NCBI GenBank assembly: GCA_946480705.1
Contig: CAMLLF010000275.1
Location: 1 to 5,958 of the forward strand
Source: an uncultured Lysobacteraceae bacterium
GTDB lineage: Bacteria; Pseudomonadota; Gammaproteobacteria; Xanthomonadales; Rhodanobacteraceae
Direction of reading: 5' to 3'
DNA: 5,958 nucleotides
The position numbers and the translations under genes are program-made. The notes beneath the pieces are model-generated. The model saw only the letters and a program-made list of their open reading frames with translations, was not told where the DNA came from and searched no databases. Below, one piece after another: positions 1 to 5,958 of the stretch (position 1 is its first letter; each line of letters begins with the position of its first letter).

Positions 1-1121
1 ATCGCGCGCGCGCGCTCCTGCGACAGCTCCCAGTTCGACGGGAAGCGCACGCTGCGGATCGGCCGGTCGTCGGTATGGCCGCTGACGAGCACGCGGCCCC
101 TCACTTCGCCGATCGCCGCCGCGATGCGGTCGACGATGTCGCGGAACTGCGGCCGCATCGTCGCGCTGCCGGATTCGAACAGGCCGTCGCCGCGGATCGT
201 CACGGTACTCTGCTCGGAGGTTTCGCGGACCGACACGAGCCCTTCGCGGATTTCCTTTTCGAGGAACTTCGAGAAGCGCAGCGGCGGCGGCGCGTCGCGC
301 ACGACCGGCGGCGGCGTCGGCAGCTTCAGGCTGCTGATCGCGATGAAGCTCTTGTCCGACCGCGCCGCGAGCCAGAACGCGAGCAGCATGTAGAAGCCGA
401 CGCCGAGCAGCACCGCGACGATCGCGGTCACCCAGACCGGGATCATGCCCCAGATTTTCGGCAGCTCGGCCGCATGGCCCTGCCAGTGGATCGACAGCGG
501 GCGGTCGGGCACGCCGCGCGATGTCTTGATGATGTCGGCGAGCCGGCGCTTGAGGTTTTCGAGCTGGCTCTGGCCGTTGGAGACGATGCGATAGCGCCCC
601 TCGAAGCCCAGCGCGATGCAGTAGTACATCAGCTCCAGCACGTCGATGTACTGCGCCGGCGTCTGTGCGAGCTTGGCGAGCAGCTGGTAGAACTTCTCGC
701 CGCCCCAGGTCTCGTTGTGGAAAGTGACCAGGAGTGAATTCTTGGACCAGGCGCCCGAGCCGCCCCAGGGCGTCTGCGCCGCGGCTTCGTCGAGCACGGT
801 GCACAGGCAGTAGCGCGCCGCGACGATGTGCTCGGCCGGAATGCCCTGCGCCTTGGCCGCCGAATCGAAGCGGCGGATCTCGTCGGCCAGGTAGTTGCGC
901 AGCTTCTCCGGATCGGCGTTGTGCACCAGCGTGCGGATCTGGTAGACGAGATTGAGGATCGGATTGGCCAGCGCGATCAGCGGCGAGTTGCCGGACGGAA
1001 TCTCCGGCTCGTGCGACTGCCACGCCGGCTGCGCGCCGGCCGACAGCGGCGCCGCGGCGCCGCCGGGGCTCGGCATCACGAACGTGCGATTGTTGCCGGC
1101 GTTGAACGAAGGGTTGGACAT
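1..1121 (-). CDS. tssL: TssL: DotU-family T6SS inner-membrane protein with C-terminal OmpA domain (3' end cut by window)
   Basis: TssL forms the T6SS trans-envelope complex with TssM and TssJ. It sits in the inner membrane with its DotU domain in the cytoplasm, where it contacts the baseplate. The visible 373 residues show a Gly/Ala/Pro-rich N-tail (about 1-45), then a DotU/IcmH domain (about 47-220; PLIALANPIL, AARYCLCTVLDEA, a W-GG-W segment near 119-125, and LELMYYCIALGFEGRYR near 162-178). One membrane helix follows (about 224-252), then a Pro-rich link (about 268-281). Next is the start of an OmpA/MotB-like peptidoglycan-binding domain (about 305 onward) with GHTDDRP at 348-354 and NWELSQERA at 363-371. 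The frame stays open to position 1, so only the last part of the OmpA domain is missing. The ATG at 1119-1121 is chosen because a TGA lies in frame shortly upstream and no better start intervenes; it has no clear Shine-Dalgarno. The gene lies 77 nt after tssK, and tssM is the usual next gene in such clusters. The family call is very secure. Confidence 0.96.
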   Translation of the reverse strand, partial: MSNPSFNAGNNRTFVMPSPGGAAAPLSAGAQPAWQSHEPEIPSGNSPLIALANPILNLVYQIRTLVHNADPEKLRNYLADEIRRFDSAAKAQGIPAEHIVAARYCLCTVLDEAAAQTPWGGSGAWSKNSLLVTFHNETWGGEKFYQLLAKLAQTPAQYIDVLELMYYCIALGFEGRYRIVSNGQSQLENLKRRLADIIKTSRGVPDRPLSIHWQGHAAELPKIWGMIPVWVTAIVAVLLGVGFYMLLAFWLAARSDKSFIAISSLKLPTPPPVVRDAPPPLRFSKFLEKEIREGLVSVRETSEQSTVTIRGDGLFESGSATMRPQFRDIVDRIAAAIGEVRGRVLVSGHTDDRPIRSVRFPSNWELSQERARA

Positions 1122-1162
1122 GGTCGGTTCTGTCAGGGGTTCAGTACCAGCCGGATGTCAGC

Positions 1163-1185
1163 GCGGCGCGTGGCGAGCGCGCCGC
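1163..1185 (-). other. GC-rich intercistronic hairpin between tssK and tssL
   Basis: The 77-nt spacer between the tssK stop and the tssL start holds a perfect 8-bp inverted repeat (GCGGCGCG / CGCGCCGC) around a 7-nt loop at 1171-1177. No T-tract follows on the minus strand, so it does not look like an intrinsic terminator that ends the operon. It could act in mRNA processing, or adjust tssL expression relative to tssK. In DNA this GC-rich such a palindrome can also arise by chance. The structure is visible; the function is a guess. Confidence 0.35.
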
Positions 1186-1198
1186 CTGCGGGCGCCGC

Positions 1199-2533
1199 TC
1201 AGCGGCGCACCGCCCAGCATTCGAGTTCGAGGTCGGGAAATTCGCCGGCGACGTGGAGCGCCAGAGTGCCCGTGTTCTGCAGCTGTTTCCACAAGTCTGC
1301 CGAAGTATCCATTTCGAAGTAGTGATAGCCGGCGTGATACGGGATCTGGCGCGGTGCGACCGGCAGCAGGCGCAGGCCGACGCCGGGCAAGTGCAGGTTC
1401 ACGAGATCGCGGATCTTGTCGGCCGGCCCGATCTTGACCTGGGTAGGGAAGTTCGACCGCAGCGTTTCCGGCGGCGTGGCCGCATGCACGGCGAGGATGA
1501 ACTGCGCGTTGCGCAGCAATTCCGTGTCGCTGACATGGCCGACGCGCACGCCGTAGTTGCGGATCTGCAGGTCGATCTGCACGGCGTTCTGTTCGAGCAC
1601 GCTCGACAGGCCGCGGCGCAGCAGGAACATCAGCGGCATGATGCAGCCGTAGAGATCGTCGTGGTCGTAGTGCGGCCACGTCGTCGGCCGGCGCGAGGCT
1701 TCCATGAAGGTCGCGAGTTCGCCCGCGATCTGCACCAGCGACGCATAGAAGCGCTCCGGGTGCAGCACCGACGGATTGATCAGGTGCGCGATCAGCGGCT
1801 GGTAGCGGTTGAGCATCTGCAGCAGCAGGAACTCGCCGACTTCCGACACGCCGCCGCGGCCCGGCTGGCTCAGACGGTCGGCCAGCACGTCGGCGCGCTG
1901 ATTCACGAGGCCGTGGAGTTCGTTGAGCAGCGACAGCAGGTAGGCGAACGCCGAGCAGGACACGACTGGCGGGATATATTCGCTGTCGAGCAGCAGCTGC
2001 CGGTCGCTGCGGCATTCGACGACGCGCGCGACGCCGACGCCGAGCCAGCCGTCGGCCAGATCCTTTTCGAGCACGAGGCGCAGGCGCGGCGTGCCGAGCT
2101 GCAGGTCGGCCGGTTCGCCGGCGATCGAGTTCTCGTCGCGCACGACGGAATCGCTGACCGTGTAGCGCGCGAGCGAGGCCGGATGGTCCTCGAACACGAC
2201 GTGCTCGGTGCCGGGCCGCTTCAGCGGCAGCGCGAGATAGACCGTCTGGTTGACGACGCCTTCGTTGAAATGCAGCGGCTCGGGAGCGGCGCTCTGCACC
2301 GGAAACGCGAACGAGGTGCCGTCGGGCAGCAGGCCGACCGCGTTCTGGATCGCGAGCTTGCCGACCGCAAGCGCGGCGACGTCCAGGCGCAGCTCGCGAA
2401 AACCCCAGAAAAACGGCTCGGCCGCAAGGCTGCGCTGGTGCGCATGGAATTCGAGATAGCGTTCCTGCTGCTGGAAATGCTGCGGGCGCAGGAACATGCC
2501 CTCGGCCCAGACGACTTTCTTGTATGGATCCAT
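1199..2533 (-). CDS. tssK: TssK: T6SS baseplate subunit and adaptor to the membrane complex
   Basis: TssK is a cytoplasmic trimer that links the T6SS baseplate (TssE/F/G, VgrG) to the TssJLM membrane complex. Its N-terminal part is known to resemble the attachment region of phage receptor-binding proteins, and its C-terminal head binds TssL/TssM. The 444-residue product has the usual family length. It opens with the hallmark VVWAEGMFLRPQHFQQQERY (7-26). Further signatures are WGFRELRLD (43-51), HPERFYASLVQIAGELATF (258-276), YDHDDLYGCIMPL (289-301), RNAQFILAVHA (341-351), FPTQVKIGPADKI (362-374), and the very characteristic LPVAPRQIPYHAGYHYFE (390-407). No truncation or frameshift is seen. 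The ATG at 2531-2533 is supported by a well-placed ribosome binding site and by the N-terminal motif starting almost at once. The gene sits 42 nt after tssJ and 77 nt before tssL, in the common tssJ-tssK-tssL order. Confidence 0.98.
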   Translation of the reverse strand: MDPYKKVVWAEGMFLRPQHFQQQERYLEFHAHQRSLAAEPFFWGFRELRLDVAALAVGKLAIQNAVGLLPDGTSFAFPVQSAAPEPLHFNEGVVNQTVYLALPLKRPGTEHVVFEDHPASLARYTVSDSVVRDENSIAGEPADLQLGTPRLRLVLEKDLADGWLGVGVARVVECRSDRQLLLDSEYIPPVVSCSAFAYLLSLLNELHGLVNQRADVLADRLSQPGRGGVSEVGEFLLLQMLNRYQPLIAHLINPSVLHPERFYASLVQIAGELATFMEASRRPTTWPHYDHDDLYGCIMPLMFLLRRGLSSVLEQNAVQIDLQIRNYGVRVGHVSDTELLRNAQFILAVHAATPPETLRSNFPTQVKIGPADKIRDLVNLHLPGVGLRLLPVAPRQIPYHAGYHYFEMDTSADLWKQLQNTGTLALHVAGEFPDLELECWAVRR

Positions 2534-2537
2534 CTCA

Positions 2538-2544
2538 CCTTCCC
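2538..2544 (-). promoter_or_regulatory. Ribosome binding site of tssK
   Basis: GGGAAGG lies 4 nt before the tssK ATG, in the 42-nt tssJ-tssK spacer. It is the clearest Shine-Dalgarno-like sequence in the window and fixes the tssK start. By contrast tssL and tssJ have no good site before their chosen starts. Confidence 0.7.
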
Positions 2545-2575
2545 TGGCTGGCAGTGCGGCGTCGGCTCATGGCGA

Positions 2576-3157
2576 TCACTTCTTCTTCAGCGGCGGGCCT
2601 TCCAGCGTCACCTTGCGTTCCTGCAGGTTCACCTTGTACTCGACCGTCGGCTTGCCGCTCTTGAGGAACTCGGGAAGCTTGATCCACTTCTTGCGCTGCG
2701 GCGGCAGGTCGAGCGCGGCGCGCCAGACGCTGTTCTCCATGTCGCGGAAGCCGACCATCACGCCGATCGCATCCTCGTCGGCGTCGAACGTATAGCTTTT
2801 CTTGACCGTCGCGCCGGGTTGTACCGGGAACGGATCTTTCAAGACGACCACGCCGTCGAGATCCCCCTTGGTTTCGTCGGCCAGCGTGAAATAGTCGGCG
2901 GTCATGAACGGCGCGGCGCGCTTGAGCTTCAGCACCGTGACGACGGCCGGCGACGGGCGCAGGTTGATGTCGGGATTGAGCTTGCTGTCGGCGGTCACGA
3001 CGACTTCGACCGTGACCGGATTGCGCTTCTTCGGCGCCGACGAACAGGCGCCGAGCGCGCCCAGGAGCAGCAGGCAGCAGAGCAGTCCGGCGAGGCGGAC
3101 GAGCGCGCTCGCAGACAGGGGTGTGGAGGACGACGCAGGCGAGCGGTTGGCAGTCAT
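2576..3157 (-). CDS. tssJ: TssJ: T6SS outer-membrane lipoprotein
   Basis: TssJ is the lipoprotein that anchors the T6SS membrane complex in the outer membrane and binds the periplasmic C-terminus of TssM. From the ATG at 3155-3157 the product is 193 residues. A hydrophobic signal segment (about 18-36, rich in L, A and C) leads to a lipobox LGAC with the lipidated Cys at 38. Residue +2 is Ser, which fits Lol-dependent sorting to the outer membrane. The mature part (about 156 residues) has the expected beta-rich TssJ pattern: TVEVVVTADSKLNPD, then NLRPSPAVVTVLKLK, a TADYFTLADE segment, a D-E-D stretch followed by GVMVGFRDMENSVWR, and a basic KKK end. The start is not certain. There is no good Shine-Dalgarno, and the frame stays open upstream to a GTG at 3263-3265 that would add 36 residues ahead of the signal peptide. 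The ATG is preferred because it gives a more normal signal peptide, although its n-region is still long. The 120-nt gap to pppA is the largest spacer here. Confidence 0.95.
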   Translation of the reverse strand: MTANRSPASSSTPLSASALVRLAGLLCCLLLLGALGACSSAPKKRNPVTVEVVVTADSKLNPDINLRPSPAVVTVLKLKRAAPFMTADYFTLADETKGDLDGVVVLKDPFPVQPGATVKKSYTFDADEDAIGVMVGFRDMENSVWRAALDLPPQRKKWIKLPEFLKSGKPTVEYKVNLQERKVTLEGPPLKKK

Positions 3158-3277
3158 GGCGTTGGCGGCACTGGTGGGTTTGAGGGCGGCGGACGAGTCG
3201 GGGGAGCTTGTCCGTCGGGCGAAACGCGGTGATGACAACGGCGAAACGAAAGCGTCGGCGACCACAGTCGCAGACGC

Positions 3278-4120
3278 TCAGACCGGATCGGGGCTCGCCT
3301 CGGCGACGAGGTTCGCGACGCTGGTCTGGTCGGGCCACGGCATCGTGATCTCGTTCGGGCGACCGACCCAGACCGCGAGCGCGCTGTAATTGTCCTGCAG
3401 CGGCGTGCCGCGCAACTGGATCAGCTGCTCCATCTGCAGCAGCCATTCCTCGGCCGAATCCGCGCGCGTGAGGTGCTCGACCATTTCCGCCTCGAGCACG
3501 ACTTCCCAGAAGCCGTCCGTGCAGAGCAGGAACGCATCGCCGTCGTCGACGTCGAACGCGGTCTCGAGCGCCGCCGGCGGCACGCCGTCGCCCATGCCGA
3601 GCGCGGCGAACAGCAGGTTGCGCTTGGCGTGGTTGCGGATCTCGCTTTCGCTGATGACGCCCGCGTCGACGAAGGTCTGCACGACGCTGTGGTCCTTCGT
3701 GAGCTGGCGGCAGCTGCGCTTGCGGAACAGGTACAGGCGCGTGTCGCCGAGATTCGACCATTGCGCCTTCTGCGCCGGACCGTCGAAGAACAGCGCGGCG
3801 ACCGTCGCGCTCATCTTGCGCAGGCCGCCCGCCAGCTGCTGCCCGTAGCGGATCGCGACGTCGGTCTGCGTGATGATGCGTTCGATGTTCTGCTGCGTGA
3901 GGTCGGGCGAATGCGAATACGCCGACAGCACCGTGCGGACGGCCGTTTCCGAGGCGACGTCGCCGCCGCCGTGGCCACCGGCGCCGTCGCAGACGATGAA
4001 GCACGCACCTCCGTCGGAGGTCCAGTAGCCGCAGGCGTCTTCGTTGTACTCGCGGCCGCCCTGGCCCGACAGGGTCGCGAATTCGATGCGGACACCGCTG
4101 CCAGCGACATAGGTATTCAC
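3278..4120 (-). CDS. pppA: PppA: PP2C-family Ser/Thr protein phosphatase of the T6SS
   Basis: This is a metal-dependent PP2C-type phosphatase. In T6SS clusters PppA removes the phosphate that a PpkA-type kinase places on the FHA protein, and so restrains or resets secretion. The 280-residue product is essentially one catalytic domain with no membrane segment, so it is cytoplasmic. All core metal-binding motifs are intact: GGREYNEDA (Asp28), VCDGAGGHGGGD (Asp45, with Gly46 following), SNLGDTRLYLF (Asp126), LLCTDGFWE (Asp202) and LQDNYSALAV (Asp243-Asn244). MSATVAALFF at 103-112 and the KDHS segment near 142-145 also fit the family. The GTG at 4118-4120 is chosen because it overlaps the tagH stop as GTGA, follows a purine-rich GGGGAAGAG, and puts the catalytic domain near the N-terminus. 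An in-frame ATG at 4250-4252 would add 44 Arg-rich residues unlike PP2C and lie inside tagH. A role on the T6SS FHA protein is inferred from the neighbours; the enzyme class is clear. Confidence 0.95.
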   Translation of the reverse strand: MNTYVAGSGVRIEFATLSGQGGREYNEDACGYWTSDGGACFIVCDGAGGHGGGDVASETAVRTVLSAYSHSPDLTQQNIERIITQTDVAIRYGQQLAGGLRKMSATVAALFFDGPAQKAQWSNLGDTRLYLFRKRSCRQLTKDHSVVQTFVDAGVISESEIRNHAKRNLLFAALGMGDGVPPAALETAFDVDDGDAFLLCTDGFWEVVLEAEMVEHLTRADSAEEWLLQMEQLIQLRGTPLQDNYSALAVWVGRPNEITMPWPDQTSVANLVAEASPDPV

Positions 4121-5958
4121 CGGCTCTTCCCCGTATTGATGCGGTCGATCTCTTGCTCGTAGGCGCGCGCGAACGCGCGCTGGAACAGGTTCTCGAACTC
4201 CTCGCGCGCTTCGCCGACCATTTCCTGATAGCCGCTCTCGTACAGGTCCCACAGCCGCGCCTTGTGCTTGGCCGGCATCACCGTTTCCAGACCGCTTTTT
4301 TCGCCGGCACGCGCGAGAAAGCGTTCCGGACCGAGCATCGCGGCGACGTCGTACATCGCCGCGCGCGACCCCGCGAGCAGGCCCACCTGGTGCGCCGACA
4401 GATCGTCGAACGCATCGTCGATCGCGCGCAGCGGCGGCATGAAGCCCGGCGAGCCGCGGCCGAGCAGCTGCGTCAGCGCCGCGGCGCCGTCCGGCGCGAA
4501 TTTCAGTGGATTGTTGCCGTCGGTCGCGATGATCGTCACGTTCGCGCGCATCTCGTGCTTCGTCGACGAGCGGCCGTGCATCAGACGGATCGTGCCGGCC
4601 GTCATCGCCGCGACGATGCGGCCGAGCATCTCCATCGCCTGCGGCGTGAATTCGCTGATGTGGTTGATGTCGATGCCGCAGCCGCGCGCGAATGCGGCGC
4701 GCAGGATCGCCGCGGCGTCCTGATCGACCGATGTCACTGCGACCGGCGCGGCGGCGACGGCCGGCGCAGCGCTCGGCATCGGCACCGGCGCGGGCGTCGG
4801 CGCTGCGGCGCGCGGCGCGATAGCGGCCGGAGTCGGAGTCGAAGCGACGGGCGGTGCCGGCGGCATGGCGGCCGGCGGCGGAATCGGTGCGCTGCGCGCC
4901 GCGGCCTGCGCAGGCGGCATCGGTGCCGCCGGTATCGGTGCGGCCGGCATCGTCATGCCGGGCTGCGCGACGTCGCCGAGCACGAGGTCGTCGAAGCGCG
5001 TGATCGCCGTCGTCGGATCGAGCGGCGGTCCCGAGCCGAGCAGGTCGGCCATCATGCGTTCGGCCGCGCTCGTCGGTCCGCTGGGTGCCGGCGCCGCGAC
5101 CGGCGGCGGCATCGGCGGCGGCATCGCGACGGACGGCTGGATCGGCGTGCCGTCTTCCGACAGCGCGGCCGGCAGCACGAACAGCGAATCGATTTCCAGG
5201 CCGTGATCGAGCGACACGCTCGCGCTGGTCTCGACGCGGCCGACATCGAGCATCTCGAGCGGGTCGAGCGGATTCTTGTTGAGTTCGAGCACCCGCTGGC
5301 GCTGGCGCGCTTCCTCCATCGGCTCGGCGAGCACATCGCTGCCGAGCGCCTGCAGTTCGGAGAACACCTCGCGCACCGCGGCCTTTTCGCTGAGATCCTC
5401 GATCGACACGTCGCTCGCCGGAATGCCGAAAGCGGAGGCGGGCGCCGGCGGCGTCGGCGGCGAGAACACGTCGAAATCGTCGGGGATCATCTGCACCGGC
5501 TTGGGCCGCGTCGCCATCGGCGCCGCGGGCGGAACCGGCGCGGGGCGCGGCGCGGCGGGCTTCGCCGCGGACGATGGCGGTGGAATCGTATACGATGCGG
5601 CAGATGGCGCCGAGGCCGGGGTAACCGGTGTCGGCGATGCGGCGACCGGCGCAGCAGACACAGCGGTCTCGATCGGAGCAAACGTGTCGACCGGAGCAAT
5701 CGGTGCAACGGCACGCGCCGGCGCGGGCGCAGAAGCGGGCAGCGTCGCGGGCCGCAGGCCCAGCACATAGCGGCCGACGAGCAGCTGATCCGACGGGCTC
5801 ATCGTGCAGCTGCGGCCTGGTGCGAGTTCGTTGCCGTTGATGAAGAGCGAGCTGCTGCTGCTCAGGTTGCTGATGTCGACGGTGCCGGCGGGGCCCATGC
5901 TCAGGCGTGCCTGGTGGCGCGAGATCAGACGTTCCGGGTCATTCAGCGGCAGGTCGTT
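4117..5958 (-). CDS. tagH: TagH/Fha: T6SS-associated FHA-domain scaffold protein (5' end outside window)
   Basis: FHA proteins of T6SS clusters bind phosphothreonine and act as scaffolds in post-translational control of assembly. The 613 visible residues begin inside the FHA domain, since the frame is open up to position 5958. The Met codon at 5896-5898 lies within the domain and is not the start. By comparison with the family, roughly 30-40 N-terminal residues should be missing. FHA signatures are NDLPLNDPERLISRHQARL at 1-19 (with the Ser-Arg-His pair) and LFINGNEL at 38-45. A Pro/Ala-rich linker follows (about 71-157), then IPDDFDVFSPP (158-168), a helical acidic stretch (about 184-227), NPLDPLEML (229-237) and LDHGLEIDSLF (250-260). 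A second Pro/Ala/Met-rich linker (about 272-408) contains AAERMMADLLGSG and ITRFDDLVLGD. Residues 410-613 form the conserved T6SS FHA C-terminal domain (AAFARGCGID, TPQAMEMLGRIV, GLETVMPAKHKARLWDLYESGYQEM, FQRAFARAYEQEI). No membrane segment is visible, so it is likely cytoplasmic. The TGA overlaps the pppA GTG. Confidence 0.95.
   Translation of the reverse strand, partial: NDLPLNDPERLISRHQARLSMGPAGTVDISNLSSSSSLFINGNELAPGRSCTMSPSDQLLVGRYVLGLRPATLPASAPAPARAVAPIAPVDTFAPIETAVSAAPVAASPTPVTPASAPSAASYTIPPPSSAAKPAAPRPAPVPPAAPMATRPKPVQMIPDDFDVFSPPTPPAPASAFGIPASDVSIEDLSEKAAVREVFSELQALGSDVLAEPMEEARQRQRVLELNKNPLDPLEMLDVGRVETSASVSLDHGLEIDSLFVLPAALSEDGTPIQPSVAMPPPMPPPVAAPAPSGPTSAAERMMADLLGSGPPLDPTTAITRFDDLVLGDVAQPGMTMPAAPIPAAPMPPAQAAARSAPIPPPAAMPPAPPVASTPTPAAIAPRAAAPTPAPVPMPSAAPAVAAAPVAVTSVDQDAAAILRAAFARGCGIDINHISEFTPQAMEMLGRIVAAMTAGTIRLMHGRSSTKHEMRANVTIIATDGNNPLKFAPDGAAALTQLLGRGSPGFMPPLRAIDDAFDDLSAHQVGLLAGSRAAMYDVAAMLGPERFLARAGEKSGLETVMPAKHKARLWDLYESGYQEMVGEAREEFENLFQRAFARAYEQEIDRINTGKSR
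4124..4132 (-). promoter_or_regulatory. Likely ribosome binding site of pppA, inside the end of tagH
   Basis: GGGGAAGAG lies 3 nt before the pppA GTG, with its GGAAG core about 5 nt before it, and is embedded in the last codons of tagH. Together with the 4-bp stop/start overlap it supports the GTG start and suggests coupled translation of the two genes. It is only a partial match to the ideal Shine-Dalgarno. Confidence 0.5.
4916..4960 (-). repeat. Short 15-bp tandem repeat in the TagH linker
   Basis: On the plus strand GGCATCGGTGCCGCC (4916-4930) is followed directly by the near copy GGTATCGGTGCGGCC (4931-4945) and a decayed third unit (4946-4960). In TagH this encodes repeating Pro-Met/Ile-Pro-Ala-Ala steps (MPAAPIPAAPMPPA). 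It is a local duplication typical of Pro/Ala linkers, not a mobile or regulatory repeat. Confidence 0.5.

Noticed and set aside
1163..1185. The tssK-tssL hairpin as a transcription terminator
   Set aside because: There is no T-tract after the stem on the transcribed strand, and tssL follows as part of the same functional set.
1253..3232. A 659-codon open frame on the plus strand, running opposite tssK and tssJ
   Set aside because: Its product is a low-complexity mix of Arg, Gln, His, Ala and Glu with no recognisable domain, as expected for the complement of GC-rich coding DNA. It also runs across the gene boundary between two securely identified minus-strand genes.
2535..4004. A 489-codon minus-strand open frame in another phase across tssJ and pppA
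   Set aside because: The product is dominated by Arg, Ala and Gly with no motifs, while the overlapping frames encode clear PP2C and TssJ proteins.
3473..4162. Plus-strand open frame opposite pppA, and similar ones opposite tssL (75-737) and tagH (5276-5770)
   Set aside because: All are antisense to well-supported genes, lack domains or ribosome binding sites, and have the skewed composition of GC-rich shadow frames.
4121..4252. Upstream ATG start for pppA, giving a 44-residue N-terminal extension
   Set aside because: The extension is Arg-rich, does not match PP2C proteins and lies wholly within tagH. The GTG with the 4-bp overlap and nearby purine-rich site is a better start.
4117..5898. 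Taking the Met codon at 5896-5898 as the real start of tagH
   Set aside because: The frame continues upstream and encodes DPERLISRHQARL, a core part of the FHA domain, so the true start must lie beyond the right edge.

Overview
The window is the inside of a type VI secretion system (T6SS) gene cluster. All five genes lie on the minus strand and read leftward from beyond position 5958 to beyond position 1. The DNA is very GC-rich, with G or C at most third codon positions. The protein sequences look like those of Betaproteobacteria, and Burkholderia or a close relative is the most likely source. That assignment is inferred from style, not from a marker gene.

Layout in order of transcription (right to left): (1) tagH/fha, 5' end outside the window, an FHA-domain scaffold with a long Pro/Ala-rich linker and a conserved T6SS C-terminal domain. 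(2) pppA, a PP2C-type Ser/Thr phosphatase that starts at a GTG overlapping the tagH stop by 4 bp. (3) tssJ, the outer-membrane lipoprotein, after a 120-nt spacer. (4) tssK, the baseplate-to-membrane-complex adaptor, 42 nt further on with a good ribosome binding site. (5) tssL, a DotU-type inner-membrane protein fused to an OmpA-type peptidoglycan-binding domain, 77 nt further on and cut by the left edge. The only non-coding DNA is the short spacers. No tRNA, rRNA, CRISPR array, insertion sequence or convincing promoter or terminator is visible.

TssJ, TssL and the expected TssM (not in the window) form the trans-envelope membrane complex. TssK docks the phage-tail-like baseplate onto it. TagH and PppA belong to the threonine-phosphorylation switch that controls assembly in some T6SSs: a PpkA-type kinase phosphorylates the FHA protein and PppA reverses this. 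The kinase and the structural tail genes (tssB, tssC, hcp, vgrG, clpV, tssA, tssE-G) are not seen here and would be expected in the flanks.

I see no undescribed system. The points most worth a second look are the placement and translational coupling of pppA directly behind tagH, the peptidoglycan-binding extension on TssL, the islands of conserved-looking sequence within the TagH linker, and the uncertain start of tssJ.
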